DNA of 64,000 nt, taken from the NCBI GenBank assembly GCA_928724745.1, contig CAKMXJ010000016.1, forward strand, positions 186,001 to 250,000, written 5' to 3'. Source of the stretch: Anthracocystis setariae (lineage: Eukaryota > Basidiomycota > Ustilaginomycetes > Ustilaginales > Ustilaginaceae). Position numbers and translations under genes: made by a program. Below, one piece after another: positions 18,801 through 29,211 of the stretch. Position 1 is the stretch's first letter, and each line of letters opens with the position of its first letter. The notes beneath the pieces were generated by a model. The model had not been told where the DNA came from. It searched no databases and saw only the letters and a program-made list of their open reading frames with translations.

Positions 18801-19714
18801 GCTTCGTCCATGATGCAGAGGCGTCCGACCTGAACTCGACCTTCGATGCCATTCAGGTTGTAGGAAAGGAAGAGAGGTGCGGAGGCGTAAAAGTTCATGG
18901 GTTTGCCCTTGGCATTTGTGACGGTTCCTGCCAGCGTGGAAGGACAGGAGCGGAAACGCCAATCCTTTTTGGTGTTGCTGATGACGAGCACCTCGTCGTC
19001 GGGCAAGAGCATGGCGTGGGAACACAAGGTGAGCGTTCGGGGCACGATCTGGACGGAAGGATCTCCACCGTCTTGAGCAAGAATGAGCATGTAAGCCTCG
19101 TCGGGACTCTCGACCATAAAGGAAGCGTATTCACACTTGAAGACCGCCTTGGCGTGCTTGATGTAGAGCGACAGCGCCTCACGCTCCTGGGCGCTGGTAA
19201 GACCATGGCGTCGAAGCGCCTCGGCCACACGACGACGTGTTCGGCGAGGCAAGGGTGGTGCAGCGAGCCAGCCATTCTTGTTGTAAAAATCCATGGAATC
19301 CATCACACTTTCCGAGTCGAGCTTGACGTAGCGATGTGCCTTGGAAGCGCCCAAGGGTTGGCAGAGCTTGGGGGAGGGGGTTTGTTTGGAGGAAGCGGCA
19401 TCTGCGAGGGCGGAGTTGGCAGGATTGGAATGGAGGAGAGTTGAGCTTGAAGAAGCGGAAGGAGCAACGTAGGTGGTGGTGCCATTTGGATGTTGGAAGT
19501 TGGGGGTGGAAGGAGACTGAGGTTCGACCGACTCATACCAAGTGCCGAGCTGGTATTTGCGGATCCATGTTGCCCATGCGATGGGACAAGAGGGGGCCTC
19601 GACAGCCTCGGCAGCAATCTTGCGAGCGGCAGAGTCAGATGATGTGGTAGATGCGCTGGGCGAAGTGGGTCGGACGAGCGACTGGTGGAGAGGGTGAGGG
19701 TGCAAACTCGACAT
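15839..19714 (-). CDS. Hybrid histidine kinase with GAF domain and receiver
   Basis: A 1291-aa intronless protein. Residues 170-335 form a GAF-like domain (VGRLCIMDEAPRENF near its end). Residues 645-720 are a HisKA dimerisation domain with phospho-acceptor His659 in the atypical H-box VQHNLRTPLHGALG. Residues 780-925 are HATPase_c: N-box Asn815 in VVSNAIRF, G1 DTGIGM about 857 and G2 GIGLGM about 885. Residues 1163-1280 are a receiver with acceptor Asp1213 in VVLLDISLP and conserved Lys in MTKPVSP. There are no membrane segments, PAS or HAMP domains, so it is probably cytoplasmic. Between 360 and 645 is a low-complexity insertion with acidic patches. Such kinases feed a YPD1-type phosphotransfer protein in multistep phosphorelays; the signal sensed by the GAF domain is unknown. 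The closest subclass cannot be fixed by eye. Confidence 0.9.
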   Translation of the reverse strand: MSSLHPHPLHQSLVRPTSPSASTTSSDSAARKIAAEAVEAPSCPIAWATWIRKYQLGTWYESVEPQSPSTPNFQHPNGTTTYVAPSASSSSTLLHSNPANSALADAASSKQTPSPKLCQPLGASKAHRYVKLDSESVMDSMDFYNKNGWLAAPPLPRRTRRRVAEALRRHGLTSAQEREALSLYIKHAKAVFKCEYASFMVESPDEAYMLILAQDGGDPSVQIVPRTLTLCSHAMLLPDDEVLVISNTKKDWRFRSCPSTLAGTVTNAKGKPMNFYASAPLFLSYNLNGIEGRVQVGRLCIMDEAPRENFDDKDADLLYSIGNMAGDALEKEFQSLMNAKAAEMQQRTSSLIRSLEDASLHAHFRHFNASPHSSSSESGDEGYSKYSLVVIDKACRELRECLGAAAVAAFDVSNFLFRRQAPKSVSPRNSTASSHATLPNWHLLEDKALGEPDTPPSEAVSTPTMIDPDSPIISPRMSRNMSSADAGATLHAVDLHEGSPPPSLLSFSGPDQCRPHMPDEVDRVKAAFAAPLARMASDTNMNIRCQFYRRQNEPSLTSDEDDEEDDASAPSSEHTKDPWADLLPLDTPISSYAVCACYNRAKARPAIMFLIMFSHEACFDQQERYFVESTMQVSLGSLLRQKYSEVDFFQAEFLRHVQHNLRTPLHGALGAVEYLRAAISNEDEDDAVKIDLSADGVLATLLESISLSGLTLNSYIDDLLSFQNLSGIKGGLMPAVKRIPADLVKIVESVADEEFEFAQRLELQSHQFELDSAKAQEGLLAGVELIIKASPEVRDFEWVVDVKALQDVVRKVVSNAIRFTRQGYVELNIRIAPPGALDEVDTHVSEGYAAIELEVADTGIGMTKDFCTNQLTRPFTKGDSFRDGIGLGMTIVSSTLQKFGAKLSVASEVNVGTRVTMCMPLERASAVHGRNSSSAGAAASKFAVSKMAYYGLETRGLRRLANAICEHFMSLGGIELTRDYSQADCIVLPERAAASFDEGENSLLSQIKPDARFVVISSTHLMVDSGVEKLDGRAVLPLNMPHGPSSLRLMETFLLDEDPMLIHTANTVRTNPQHRGSTIDYGTSSYPRRASSHRHGSSDATRGSISNGDASCAPSSEGTKAESIVESPTSLDKDVALPMVTTQPTKLVPAKINTDVRLRKDEFRVLVVEDNPINMRLLTTLCKRLDIRYEEAHDGAEAVSKFISFKPSVVLLDISLPVQDGFEACSQMRAHNHPSYIVAVTALSSEEDKARGIDSCGMDAWMTKPVSPKQLKGDLEAWKREFELSRRESRS

Positions 19715-20330
19715 GATGGGAGACGAGTTGTATTATGCGCGAGAGCGGCCGAGACTGATAGAGGGCATGGGGGGTAGGGAAAAGTGTTGACTGCTTGAGG
19801 TGGCAGTGGGCCGAAGATGGATATCGACAGGGTATCTGAATAGATGTGTGCAGGATCAGCAAGCAAATATTGAGGCTGAGAGCTATGGAGCAGGTATGCA
19901 GTTGGCGAAAGACGGAAGTGTCAAAAGGAGATGGCTAGTTGCCAAGACTTATTAACATGCCGTGGAGGGTGCTTGGCAAGACGACCAAGGTTTGGCTAAC
20001 GTCCGACGCTATGGTGACGAGGCCGATGCGATTCAACGTGGGCGTGGGACGTGGGCGTGCTGGAGCAAGAGTTGAAGCAATAGAAGGATGTGGAATCCTG
20101 AAGAGTCGAAGAGGCGAGGGCCCAAATTGTTGGAGGTGAACACGATCGAATCGATAGTCGAGTCCAGCTTCAGGTTCGACGAAAGATCCAAGATGCAAAA
20201 GTGTGAAGTGTGATGCCAAACGTCTTGGTGATCTTGGCCTGAAAGCGACGATAGAACTTGTTTGTACTGCGTACGTATGATGATAGAAAAGAGGTAGAAG
20301 ACCAGACAGAAGACGACAATAATGATGATG

Positions 20331-20368
20331 AGGAGGAGGAGGAGGAGGAGGAGGAGGAGGAGGAGGAG
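20331..20368. repeat. (AGG)n trinucleotide tract
   Basis: About twelve AGG units on the plus strand. Confidence 0.9.
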
Positions 20369-20504
20369 ATTTGTCGTGAACGGCGTTCGGCTGTGCTAGA
20401 AACCCTCAATGAACTGGCGAGAAAAAAAAATGGAAAAAAAAAATAAAAATAAAAATGGAGAGCAGCGAAACAGGAAAGCCAAATATGTCACATTGCAATA
20501 CACG

Positions 20505-20540
20505 TACAGTGCAGTGCAGTGCAGTGCAGTGCAGTATAGT
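20505..20540. repeat. (CAGTG)n / TACAGT-type short repeat
   Basis: Successive GTGCA units bounded by TACAGT and TATAGT. The same family of short motifs recurs in other intergenic regions of the window. Confidence 0.75.
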
Positions 20541-21022
20541 CATTATAGTGCAACCACAGTCCAGTACAGTCCCACCACATATGAACACATTCACACTTGC
20601 AACAATATGCGAGTCAGCGATACGCCCGCTCGCAACTTTATTCGATTCGGAAAGCTCAACTGAGCCATTGTGTGGGTGCACACGCCGTGTTACCGCTACA
20701 GAGTGGGCTCCGAACAGTCACAGAGTGAGTCGCGTTTTTTTGGATTTGAAATTTTGGACTTTTTCGGCTTTCAGGTAGTTGGGCTAGCGATCTTGATGAC
20801 CGTCGGAGCATGCAGCCGGTCAGCCTTTCTTCTGATTTGCTGTGCCCAACGCGCCAAACGGCGATACACTGCAAGCTTAGCTGGATGACATATTGTGATT
20901 CCCATGCGCCAAATCAAAATAAACCGAAAGCCGTTTATTATAGATTGATTGATTGATTGGTTTTCAATGAAACCTGCAACCTCACTAAGCACATGAGGAC
21001 GGTGCTCAAAACGCAACTCAGA

Positions 21023-21023
<1 letters not shown>

Positions 21024-21055
<32 letters not shown>
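21024..21055. repeat. (CTG)n trinucleotide tract
   Basis: About ten TGC/CTG units in noncoding DNA. Confidence 0.9.
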
Positions 21056-22039
21056 AGGCTGCCGATGCCGCAGTTCCTAAGGAATTGCATACCAGAAAAG
21101 GGCATGGTCCTAATGCCACAGAGCAGTAGAGCTTATCTATAGCCGAATTCAAAAAGGGCTTCTCCGGAGGTTGCGTACCGTAAAGTACACGATTCGAAAT
21201 CTGAGGTGCAGTCAGCTCATGCGTGCAAGCAAATTTTTCCTTGCCGAGCTTCGAGAGCTCTATTCGGTACTTTGCTCGGCACGTGGCTCCGTCTGTTCAG
21301 TTCAAGTCCGATCCCGATCCCGATCCTGATCCCGATCCCGCTGCAAGAGAGAACCACCAGCCAACGGAGCATCCTCCACCATGATCAACTGAAAATTGTA
21401 TCAAGCCTCAACTATGTACGAGCAGAGCTTTATTTTTTTTTAAAAAAAGAGGGTGTGTGTGCGCTGCATACAGTAGAAGGAGGATGGATACTGTATGGAC
21501 GGCGTAGAACGGACTTAAGCTGCACGACGAGACGCCACGTCGGTACCGCTATGCCAAGGTTGTGTCGTACTGTACTGTATGGCTGCAGTATACTGTATGA
21601 TGCAAAGCCAACTCGACAGAATTGTTCTGCATATCCAACTGAATTGTTGCCGAAGCAGCCTTTCTTCTTCAGTTCCAAGTTACAGTTTACAGCACCATCT
21701 CCCGATGAGCAACAAGTTAGCCTCGAATCGATCGCTACGAATCTGCAAGAAGCAGCTGGAAAGAGAGAATTTAGTAGACTGAGTTTTTTTTTTTTTTTAT
21801 ATTTTTTTTTTTGCGGATTCGCATGGGCCGGCTAACAATTCAAAACTCCACACGTGCCTCAAAACTGAGCCAGCGCCAAGACTGTGGTGTGGCGGGCCTT
21901 TTTTTTTTTCTTCTTCGGCTCGCCCGACATCCAATTCTCGTTGGAACGTAGAAAGCTTCCCTCTGCTCTCCTACCAACATTACCATTTTACCACGACACA
22001 ACGATCCAACGTCACTCTCGTCTCAACAATTCACCTTTC

Positions 22040-23737
22040 ATGAAACGACCAACACACCCTTCAGGAGGACCGCTGCAAAAGAGACCTAATACCGAGACAA
22101 ACCAACAGTCCATCGACGACGACATCGAAATCACGGACGCTTCCACCATGTCTTCGGCCCCACAGCAACCCTCTTCCCAAGACTCTAAAGAGTTCTTCAA
22201 GCCCATCGGCGAGTACGTTGCCGACGATGACCAGAACCAGGCTGATCTTCCGGATGGCGCTGTCGGTGAGCCCGAGCAGAAGATGGTCGAAGAGATCAGC
22301 TCACTTTGCATGGAGTGTCATCAGGAAGGTACCACTCGCATGCTCCTCACCTACATCCCTTACTTCCGCGAAGTGATTGTCGTCTCCTTCTCCTGCCCCC
22401 ACTGCGGCAACCGCAACAGCGAAATCCAGTCTGCAGGCCAGATTCAGCCCAAGGGTTGCTTGTACACCGTCCACGTCACCAACCCCGTCGACCTCAACCG
22501 TCAGGTGGTCAAGTCCGAATTCTGCACCGTCAAGATCCCCGAACTGCAGATCGAGATCCCACCCAAGAAGGGTCAACTTACCACCATCGAGGGCATCGTT
22601 TCCGACACTCTGCGTGACCTTGAGCTCGACCAGCCTCTTCGAAAGCACATGCAGCCCGAAGCGTACGGCAAGATCGAGCAGATCTGCGACAAGTTGAGAC
22701 ACATCCTCGGCGAAGAAAAGGCTTCCGAAGATGATGACGACAATACCAAAATTGACGAGGTCAACTCTTCCGGTTTGCGCAGCTTGGGTCCCGTTGGTGG
22801 TAGCACATCCACGATGAGTGCCGAGCAGAAGGCCAACCGCAAGGTGCCTGCGTTTTCGATTCGTCTCGATGACCCCTCTGGCAACTCGTTTGTAGAGTAT
22901 GTGGGTGATATTCAGGGTCGCGGCATGTCGGACGCCAAGTGGAGCAAGCGCGACTATCCACGAACCAAGGAACAGAACGAGCTCATCGGTCTTTCGGGTC
23001 CCGCCGCCACCGCCGCCACCGACGCCGCCACCGACGCCGCCGATGGTGTCGATGGTGGCGACGATGAGCAAGTGCACACCACTGGATTCGACAAGGAAGC
23101 AGGCGAGACCGAGTTCGACAACGAAGAAGTCTACACCTTTGCCGGCACGTGCTCCTCGTGCAACGCGCCGCTCGACACACGCATGAAAAAGGTCAACATT
23201 CCTTACTTCAAAGACATCCTGATCATGTCGACCAACTGCGAGAACTGCGGGTACAAGGACAACGAAGTCAAGTCCGGCGCGGCGATCTCTGAACAGGGAC
23301 GAAAACTCACGCTTCGCGTCGAGGACAAGGAAGATCTGTCTCGCGATATCCTGAAATCCGAGACGGCAGGATTTGCGATTCCCGAGATCGATCTGCATTT
23401 GGCACCGGGTACGTTGGGTGGGAGGTTTACGACGTTGGAAGGGTTGTTGCAGCAGGTGTATGATGAGTTGTCCGAGAGGGTGTTGATGCGTGGCGATTCG
23501 TCGACGCAGGCCGAGAATTTTGAAGGGTTCTTGGGAAAGTTGAAAAACGTGATCGCATGTGACGTGTTGCCGTATACGGTGGTGTTGGATGATCCGTTGG
23601 CGAATTCGTACATTCAGAATCCGTATGCGCCCGATCCGGATGAGCAGTTGGAGGAGGAAAGGTATACTAGGTCGTACGATCAGAATGAGGATCTCGGGTT
23701 GAACGATATTAATGTGGATAATTACCAGCAGGAATAG
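22040..23737 (+). CDS. ZPR1: Zinc-finger protein ZPR1
   Basis: A 565-aa protein from this start. It carries two ZPR1 modules, each a C4 zinc finger plus an alpha/beta domain. The first finger is CMECHQEGTTRMLL ... CPHCG with IPYFREVIVVSF between the Cys pairs; the second is CSSCNAPLDTRMKKVNIPYFKDILIMS ... CENCG. Each is followed by RQVVKSE/RDILKSE and FTTLEGLL-type motifs, and the protein ends with NEDLGLNDI, a conserved ZPR1 C-terminus. ZPR1 is an essential chaperone for folding of eEF1A. Modules are separated by a low-complexity Ala/Thr/Asp insertion. The start is uncertain: 22148 (in CCACCATG context, protein MSSAPQQP...) is equally good, since family similarity begins only at FFKPIGE. An even longer frame from 21884 runs through the T-rich leader and is unlikely. 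Confidence 0.93.
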   Translation: MKRPTHPSGGPLQKRPNTETNQQSIDDDIEITDASTMSSAPQQPSSQDSKEFFKPIGEYVADDDQNQADLPDGAVGEPEQKMVEEISSLCMECHQEGTTRMLLTYIPYFREVIVVSFSCPHCGNRNSEIQSAGQIQPKGCLYTVHVTNPVDLNRQVVKSEFCTVKIPELQIEIPPKKGQLTTIEGIVSDTLRDLELDQPLRKHMQPEAYGKIEQICDKLRHILGEEKASEDDDDNTKIDEVNSSGLRSLGPVGGSTSTMSAEQKANRKVPAFSIRLDDPSGNSFVEYVGDIQGRGMSDAKWSKRDYPRTKEQNELIGLSGPAATAATDAATDAADGVDGGDDEQVHTTGFDKEAGETEFDNEEVYTFAGTCSSCNAPLDTRMKKVNIPYFKDILIMSTNCENCGYKDNEVKSGAAISEQGRKLTLRVEDKEDLSRDILKSETAGFAIPEIDLHLAPGTLGGRFTTLEGLLQQVYDELSERVLMRGDSSTQAENFEGFLGKLKNVIACDVLPYTVVLDDPLANSYIQNPYAPDPDEQLEEERYTRSYDQNEDLGLNDINVDNYQQE

Positions 23738-23845
23738 CGCGATCAGGGTTGATGGAGGTATATCAATCTTAAGAGTTGTAGGAGTACGATGAATAGCATT
23801 GCATTGCGATTGCAGATTTGTCTGATGGTTGGGTATGAGTACGGT

Positions 23846-25510
23846 TTACCAAGATGAGAAGTCACCGAAACCGCCATGGTTGGGGTTTGGCTTTTTCTTG
23901 TGGGGTGGGGCATTTGAACCGGTTGGGGGAGCTGTGGTGGTGTTGAGGTATTTGCCGATGGTTGAGGAGCTATTGGCGAGCAATTGGGATTCCTTGTTGG
24001 TCGTATCCGAGCTCTGCTTTTTACTGGCCAGTTCGGTTCCCAACCATGTCGTCCTATCGTTATCCCTACGCCTCTTCCTCTCCAACCTCCTTTGGTACTC
24101 GGCATGGCTGACATCGTTTGACGTCTTGGACTGGACCTGATACTTTTCAAACGGATCTTGGGTCACCAAAACATCGACAATTTTGATCGTCCTCAACGGT
24201 CTATCAGTTGCCTCATCACTGGGCACCTGTTCCAACGCCGTCAACGTCGTATCCTTGTCGCCATCCACGAGTCTGCCAAACACGGTATGTTTTCCATCCA
24301 AATGCGGAGTCGCTCTATACGTGATGAAGAACTGACTTGCATTCGTCGCCACACCGCGATTCGCCATACTCAAAACCCCCCTGCGATCATGCCTATACGC
24401 ACCCGTCTCGCCATACTCATCGCGAAAATCACTGCCCCAAATACTCTGCCCACCGCGGCCCGTACCCGTCGGATCACCACCCTGGATCATAAACCCGCGA
24501 ATATTGCGGTGGAAGATAGTGTCATCGTACTTACCCTGCTTGCACAGTTGGAGAAAGTTGTAGCACGTTTTAGGCGCGCGATCGCAGTGAAGCTCGAGAT
24601 TGAGCGGGCCAAAGTTGGTGGTGAGACGAACGTAGGCTTTTTCGCGTGGATGGCGCGATTTGATGTGGGTGAAGATGAGTTCTTGGTCGTCCAGAACAAC
24701 GCGCTGGATGGCTGTGCGAGGTGTGAGCGACGACGAAGTGAAACTGGCGGCTGCCATACCTGTCGAATTACCCGTAGCTTTGTTTCGCGAGTACGCCGTC
24801 GAGGTTTCTTTGACAGCTGGAGGTTGTGACGCGGATGCAGCTGATGCTTGCGATTGGGATGTGGCACGTAGCTTATCGAGTAGCTTGCGTGTAGCTCCCG
24901 TAGCGCTGACGTTGACTTGTTCGGCACTGTCGATGCCCTTGTCCGCCAACGTCAGAGCGAGCCCCTCTGTAACATGATGCATCGAGCTCGGGTATCTCAC
25001 TTGGGGATGTTCGGGATCGTGCACAGTAATGATATCCGCCTTGGTAAACGTCTGGTCTGTGACAAGATCCTTCATGTATTTCGGCTTTACGTTCAACCTC
25101 TGCACGGTATCGTATAGAAACACATTTCCACTCGGCCTGATGGCAACCAAATGCGAATGGTGTCCAAACTCTTTGAAGGATACGGGATCGTGAAAGTTGC
25201 CATGATCGTTCTTGTGAAAGTTGAGCCGCACCACTTGATCGAGATCGAAGGGTTTTGCTGTAACCGGATGTGTGGCGTACTTGCGCAAGTAGGGGATGAG
25301 GTTGGTGAGTTCAAACGCGATGCCGCAGTCGGGAGAGCAGACGGGGATGTTCCATGGTTGGAAAGAAAGGGCGCAGCAGTCGTAGGGGACCGGATGCAAG
25401 ACATTTTCTTCGAGTGCGCCTGTTTTGCCAGAGGATGCACCGTGTGCACCATGGACGCCTGAATGCTCGGCAGCACTGAGGAACGGTCGATCAGATTTGC
25501 CGTGACCCAT
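23846..25510 (-). CDS. CYP8: U-box cyclophilin (PPIL2 / CYP8 / Cyp60)
   Basis: A 554-aa protein. The N-terminus [18 protein letters not shown] is followed by a divergent U-box (about residues 35-105) with [12 protein letters not shown], then [19 protein letters not shown]. The peptidyl-prolyl isomerase domain spans about 295-450 ([58 protein letters not shown]). The C-terminal GFGDFSSW is shared with human PPIL2. Members are nuclear, associate with activated spliceosomes, and combine a ubiquitin-ligase-type U-box with an isomerase fold. I start at 25510, where family similarity begins; an in-frame ATG at 25696 would add 62 unrelated residues. The usual active-site Trp is Tyr/His-like in this subfamily, so isomerase activity may be low. 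Confidence 0.93.
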   Translation of the reverse strand: MGHGKSDRPFLSAAEHSGVHGAHGASSGKTGALEENVLHPVPYDCCALSFQPWNIPVCSPDCGIAFELTNLIPYLRKYATHPVTAKPFDLDQVVRLNFHKNDHGNFHDPVSFKEFGHHSHLVAIRPSGNVFLYDTVQRLNVKPKYMKDLVTDQTFTKADIITVHDPEHPQVRYPSSMHHVTEGLALTLADKGIDSAEQVNVSATGATRKLLDKLRATSQSQASAASASQPPAVKETSTAYSRNKATGNSTGMAAASFTSSSLTPRTAIQRVVLDDQELIFTHIKSRHPREKAYVRLTTNFGPLNLELHCDRAPKTCYNFLQLCKQGKYDDTIFHRNIRGFMIQGGDPTGTGRGGQSIWGSDFRDEYGETGAYRHDRRGVLSMANRGVATNASQFFITYRATPHLDGKHTVFGRLVDGDKDTTLTALEQVPSDEATDRPLRTIKIVDVLVTQDPFEKYQVQSKTSNDVSHAEYQRRLERKRRRDNDRTTWLGTELASKKQSSDTTNKESQLLANSSSTIGKYLNTTTAPPTGSNAPPHKKKPNPNHGGFGDFSSW

Positions 25511-26293
25511 ATTGCAAAGCGGTTGCGCGATCAGCTCTGTGAGATTGGGATCAGAACCGAGCTTGTGAATGAGAATGGATGAGGTGGTGAGATCACCATT
25601 GCCAAGCAAAGGCGAGATGATGGTCAACAACAAGATTCTTGGCAGCACCGGTGAATTTTGGTTGGACCCTCGAATTGGCGGGTGATGCTCATACACTACA
25701 CTATTTCCTCCACCGGTTTAAACATTGTCAGCTTGTCATAATCCAATCCAATCCGCCTCATGTTCGATGTTAACTCGAATCGCTGCCAAAACCTACGAGT
25801 ATATCATGTCGAAGCGAGTATACAAGGTGAGCCTTGGTGCAGACGAACAAGATACCAGCCAGAAAAACAGAGCGAGTAGTAGTGGAAAAAAAATCAAAAA
25901 GAAAAAGATTAAAATTATATAAATGCGTAATTCGTCCGATTGCGGAATATGAAAACGTGTTTCCGTTGAATGTCCCACCTTTCCACCTTTCCACCCTCTC
26001 TCATTAACACCATATCATCATCCCCATCGCATCGCATCGCATCGCATCGCATCAATTAGGCTTGTCCGATTCATCACCCTCACTATTCACACAACTTGCA
26101 CACAACCAGCCTCTCTTGATGCGCTCCTCATAGCACCAATTGCGTCCCATCCGAACTCGACCTCCCCCTTCCTTGCATGCAGCAAGACCAGGTCGAGCAC
26201 ATCCCGCTCCAATCCCTCGCTCCCACATACACTTTTCATAGACTCACCAACCTCCAACAACCCATACAACATCACCTCCACCACTCAGCCACC
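25511..26293. promoter_or_regulatory. Divergent promoter region, CYP8 / phosphate transporter
   Basis: 783 bp between opposite starts. It contains an A/T-rich stretch with TATATAAATG at about 25914-25923, a (CGCAT)n tract at 26025-26053, and a C/T/A-rich leader ending ACCATG for the transporter. No PHO4-type CACGTG is seen. Confidence 0.5.
26025..26053. repeat. (CGCAT)n pentanucleotide repeat
   Basis: Five to six tandem CGCAT units. Confidence 0.9.
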
Positions 26294-29092
26294 ATGAAGT
26301 TCTCGCACTCGCTCCAATTCAACTCTGTCCCCGATTGGGCGGACAAGTACATTGCCTACTCGAATCTCAAAAAGACCATCTACATTATGGAAAAAGAGCT
26401 TCCCTCCCAGCCCAACTCTGGCTACACCGACCTAGAGAACGAGTCGAGCGGCTTGCTGCGCGATCCACACACCAGCGAGACCGACCGCACCTTTGTGCCC
26501 CTGCTCGATAAGGAGCTTGACAAGATCGTCGATTTCTACCTCAACAAGCAGGCCCAACTCAAGGCAAATCTGCACACCCTTACCGACGACCTCGAACGCA
26601 CCGAGAACCAAGACTTTGGCTACGATTCCGACGATGCCCTTAGCGATGAGGACGACGATGACGATGATCTCATCGACACGGTGCGTACGGGAAAGCTTAG
26701 CGTCAACCGTCGGCCCAGTTTGGAAGACGTCTTCACTCACCCGCGCAAGTACAACGAGGCTTCTCGTCAGCAGCAACGCATGCGCGACGGAGGTCCCTCG
26801 CGATCCAGAAAAGACAGTCGCGCTACTACCGATGATGCAAGCGCAGCTACCCGTCCACCCAACAGCCGCGCTCGTTCCAGCCAGATGCTCGAAGGCTCCG
26901 TCGATTATTCCGACAATGGCGACACTTCCGGGTTTGCCAAGCGCGCACGCAGCGTATCCAACGCCAGTCAGGCTCCCACCTCCACCCCCACCGGCACCGG
27001 GTCCAAAGCACGCTGGGGCAGCTTCTTCGGCAAGAAGCCCGTCCGTCGTCGCTCTCTCGGCCTCATGGTCCCCGGTGGTGGTGGCGGCGGTGATGACCTT
27101 GTCACGAGCCAGACTAGCGATGCTGGCGATAGCAGTTTCGGCGTTTCGGGCGAGATGCGTGCCATGTCGATCTGGACGGCGGACAACGATTATGCGATCG
27201 ACATGCGCATCACGTTCAAGAAGCGCATCACCGACCTGTTTGTAGCCATGTCCGAACTCAAGCAGTTTGTGCAGCTCAACGAGACGGGGATGCGCAAGAT
27301 CCTGAAAAAGTACGACAAGATCACCAAGTCCGACCTCAAGGATCGCTACATGAACGAATCGTTGCGCAAGCAGCCGCCGTTTACGCGCGAGACCAAGAAG
27401 AGTCTGGACGAGTGCATCGAGGTGCTGATCCAGTTGTACGCCAAGGTGGTGACCGCGGGCGATGTGGGTGCGGCAGCCGAGCAGTTGAAGACGCATTTGC
27501 GCGAGCAGGTGGTGTGGCAGAGGAATACGGTGTGGCGCGAGATGATCGGCATCGAACGCAGGGCGCAGGGTGCGGCGCTTGAACGTACAGTGATGGGCGG
27601 AGGCAAGAATGCCGAGTTCGAGGTCGACAAGCCGGTGCGATTGCGCACGCCTTGTGGTGCCATGACGGTGCCCGGTTGGGTGAGCATGAGCACGCTCCAC
27701 CTGCTCGTCGCTTTCACCGCGCTGGTGGTGCTGCTGAAAGCGCCGGGCTTGCGCTTCTTCAACCGCGTCGAGGAGCAGAACTGTCTGGCGATGCTTGTGT
27801 TCTGCACCATCCTGTGGGCGACCGAGGTGATTCCGCTGTTTGTGACGTCGTTGATGGTGCCGCTGCTCGTGGTGACGCTGCGGGTGGCGAGGACCGACGA
27901 TGTCAAGGATCGTCGCATGACCGCACCCGAAACGACCAAGTGGATCTTTTCGCAAATGTTCGCGCCCAACATGTGTCTGCTGCTCGGTGGGTTTACGTTG
28001 GCGGCGGCGCTGAGCAAGTATGGCATCGACAAGATCTTGGCGCAGAAGATCTTGAGGTTGGCGGGCACCCGACCGAGTGTGGTGTTGTTGGCGCATATGG
28101 GCGTGGCGTGTTTTGCGTCCATGTGGATTTCAAATGTAGCTGCGCCCGTGCTCATGTATTCGCTGATCCAGCCGATCCTGCGTACGCTGCCGTCCAAGTC
28201 GCCGTATGCAAGCAGTCTCATCATGGGCATTGCGCTTGCGTCCAACATCGGTGGACAGACATCGCCGATTGCATCGCCGCAGAATCTCATCGCACTGCAG
28301 TACATGAAGCAGCCCGTGGGCTGGTTGCAGTGGTTTGCCGTGACCATCCCCGTGTCGGGGCTTTCGTTGGTGGTGATCTGGTTGATTCTGCTGTGGTCGT
28401 ATGGCGCTGGTAAGGGGACGGTGATTAAGAAGCTCGGCGAGAGTGGCGATCGGTTTACAAAGATCCAGTGGTTCATTTCGGCGGTGGCGGTGGGGACGAT
28501 TGGATTGTGGTGTTTGGAGAAGAATTTCGAATGGGTTGTGGGGGATATGGGGATCATCGCCATCGTTCCTATGGTTTTGTTCTTCGGGACGGGGATCTTG
28601 ACCAAGGAGGATTTCAATACTTTCCTGTGGACCGTGGTGTTCCTGGCCATGGGTGGCATCGCACTTGGTAAGGCGGTGACTTCGTCCGGATTGTTGGAGT
28701 CGCTGGATGATCTGATTCAGGAGGTGGTCAAGGAGTTGCCGTTGTGGCAGATCTTGTGTGCACTCTTGGCGATTGGGTTGGTGGTGGCGACGTTTATCTC
28801 GCATACCATCGCCGCGGTTTTGTTGGTCCCCATCGCAGCGCAGGTGGGAGAGAGTCTCGAGACGCCACATCCAAGGCTGCTGATCATGGCCACAACGTTG
28901 GTGGCAAGTGCAGCTATGGGTTTGCCCGTAAGTGGATATCCGAACCAAATCGCCGTGTCAATGGAGGATGATCTTGGCGATCGATACGTCAGCGTTAAGG
29001 ACTTTTTAAAGGTTGGCATCTTGGCAAGTATCGTCGCCACTTTGATCGTAGGCAGTATCGGCGTCATCATCATGTATGCTCTCCAATTCTAG
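26294..29092 (+). CDS. SPX-domain low-affinity phosphate transporter (PHO87/PHO90/PHO91 type)
   Basis: A 932-aa membrane protein. The N-terminus MKFSHSLQFNSVPDWADKYI starts an SPX domain, which binds inositol pyrophosphates; it is split by an acidic and Ser/Arg-rich insertion (about residues 120-290) and resumes with the helix around DMRITFKKRITDLFVAMSELKQFV. From about residue 457 to the end is a DASS/ArsB-type permease with about 12 hydrophobic segments, including NIGGQTSPIASPQN and LPVSGYPNQIA, the paired re-entrant SNT/SPNQ-type motifs of this family. Together these define the yeast PHO87/90/91 class: plasma-membrane low-affinity phosphate uptake, or vacuolar export for PHO91. Which of the three it matches is not clear. 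Start 26294 is in ACC ATG context; upstream in-frame ATG 26177 is in the leader. Confidence 0.92.
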   Translation: MKFSHSLQFNSVPDWADKYIAYSNLKKTIYIMEKELPSQPNSGYTDLENESSGLLRDPHTSETDRTFVPLLDKELDKIVDFYLNKQAQLKANLHTLTDDLERTENQDFGYDSDDALSDEDDDDDDLIDTVRTGKLSVNRRPSLEDVFTHPRKYNEASRQQQRMRDGGPSRSRKDSRATTDDASAATRPPNSRARSSQMLEGSVDYSDNGDTSGFAKRARSVSNASQAPTSTPTGTGSKARWGSFFGKKPVRRRSLGLMVPGGGGGGDDLVTSQTSDAGDSSFGVSGEMRAMSIWTADNDYAIDMRITFKKRITDLFVAMSELKQFVQLNETGMRKILKKYDKITKSDLKDRYMNESLRKQPPFTRETKKSLDECIEVLIQLYAKVVTAGDVGAAAEQLKTHLREQVVWQRNTVWREMIGIERRAQGAALERTVMGGGKNAEFEVDKPVRLRTPCGAMTVPGWVSMSTLHLLVAFTALVVLLKAPGLRFFNRVEEQNCLAMLVFCTILWATEVIPLFVTSLMVPLLVVTLRVARTDDVKDRRMTAPETTKWIFSQMFAPNMCLLLGGFTLAAALSKYGIDKILAQKILRLAGTRPSVVLLAHMGVACFASMWISNVAAPVLMYSLIQPILRTLPSKSPYASSLIMGIALASNIGGQTSPIASPQNLIALQYMKQPVGWLQWFAVTIPVSGLSLVVIWLILLWSYGAGKGTVIKKLGESGDRFTKIQWFISAVAVGTIGLWCLEKNFEWVVGDMGIIAIVPMVLFFGTGILTKEDFNTFLWTVVFLAMGGIALGKAVTSSGLLESLDDLIQEVVKELPLWQILCALLAIGLVVATFISHTIAAVLLVPIAAQVGESLETPHPRLLIMATTLVASAAMGLPVSGYPNQIAVSMEDDLGDRYVSVKDFLKVGILASIVATLIVGSIGVIIMYALQF

Positions 29093-29211
29093 CTGCACAT
29101 GACAAGCTCTTGTTCAATTCATACATCTCCACAGCGTGAGTTTTTTTTTCTTCTTCAAATGCGGAAGTCAAGATTACAAAAACCAAAACTTCCCTTTAGC
29201 AAAGCAAAGCG

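Larger units (their letters stand above)
19715..22039. other. Repeat-rich intergenic region, divergent promoters of histidine kinase and ZPR1
   Basis: 2.3 kb without a supportable gene. Contents in order are the histidine kinase leader, an (AGG)n tract, A-rich tracts near 20425-20458, GTGCA/TACAGT repeats near 20505-20540, a (CTG)n tract, a (GATCCC)n stretch near 21308-21343, T-rich tracts near 21785-21815, and the ZPR1 leader. Short ORFs here have no recognisable domain. Confidence 0.5.

Noticed and set aside
26432..28659. Long minus-strand frames opposite the phosphate transporter
   Set aside because: Same reason: antisense shadows of a clear gene.
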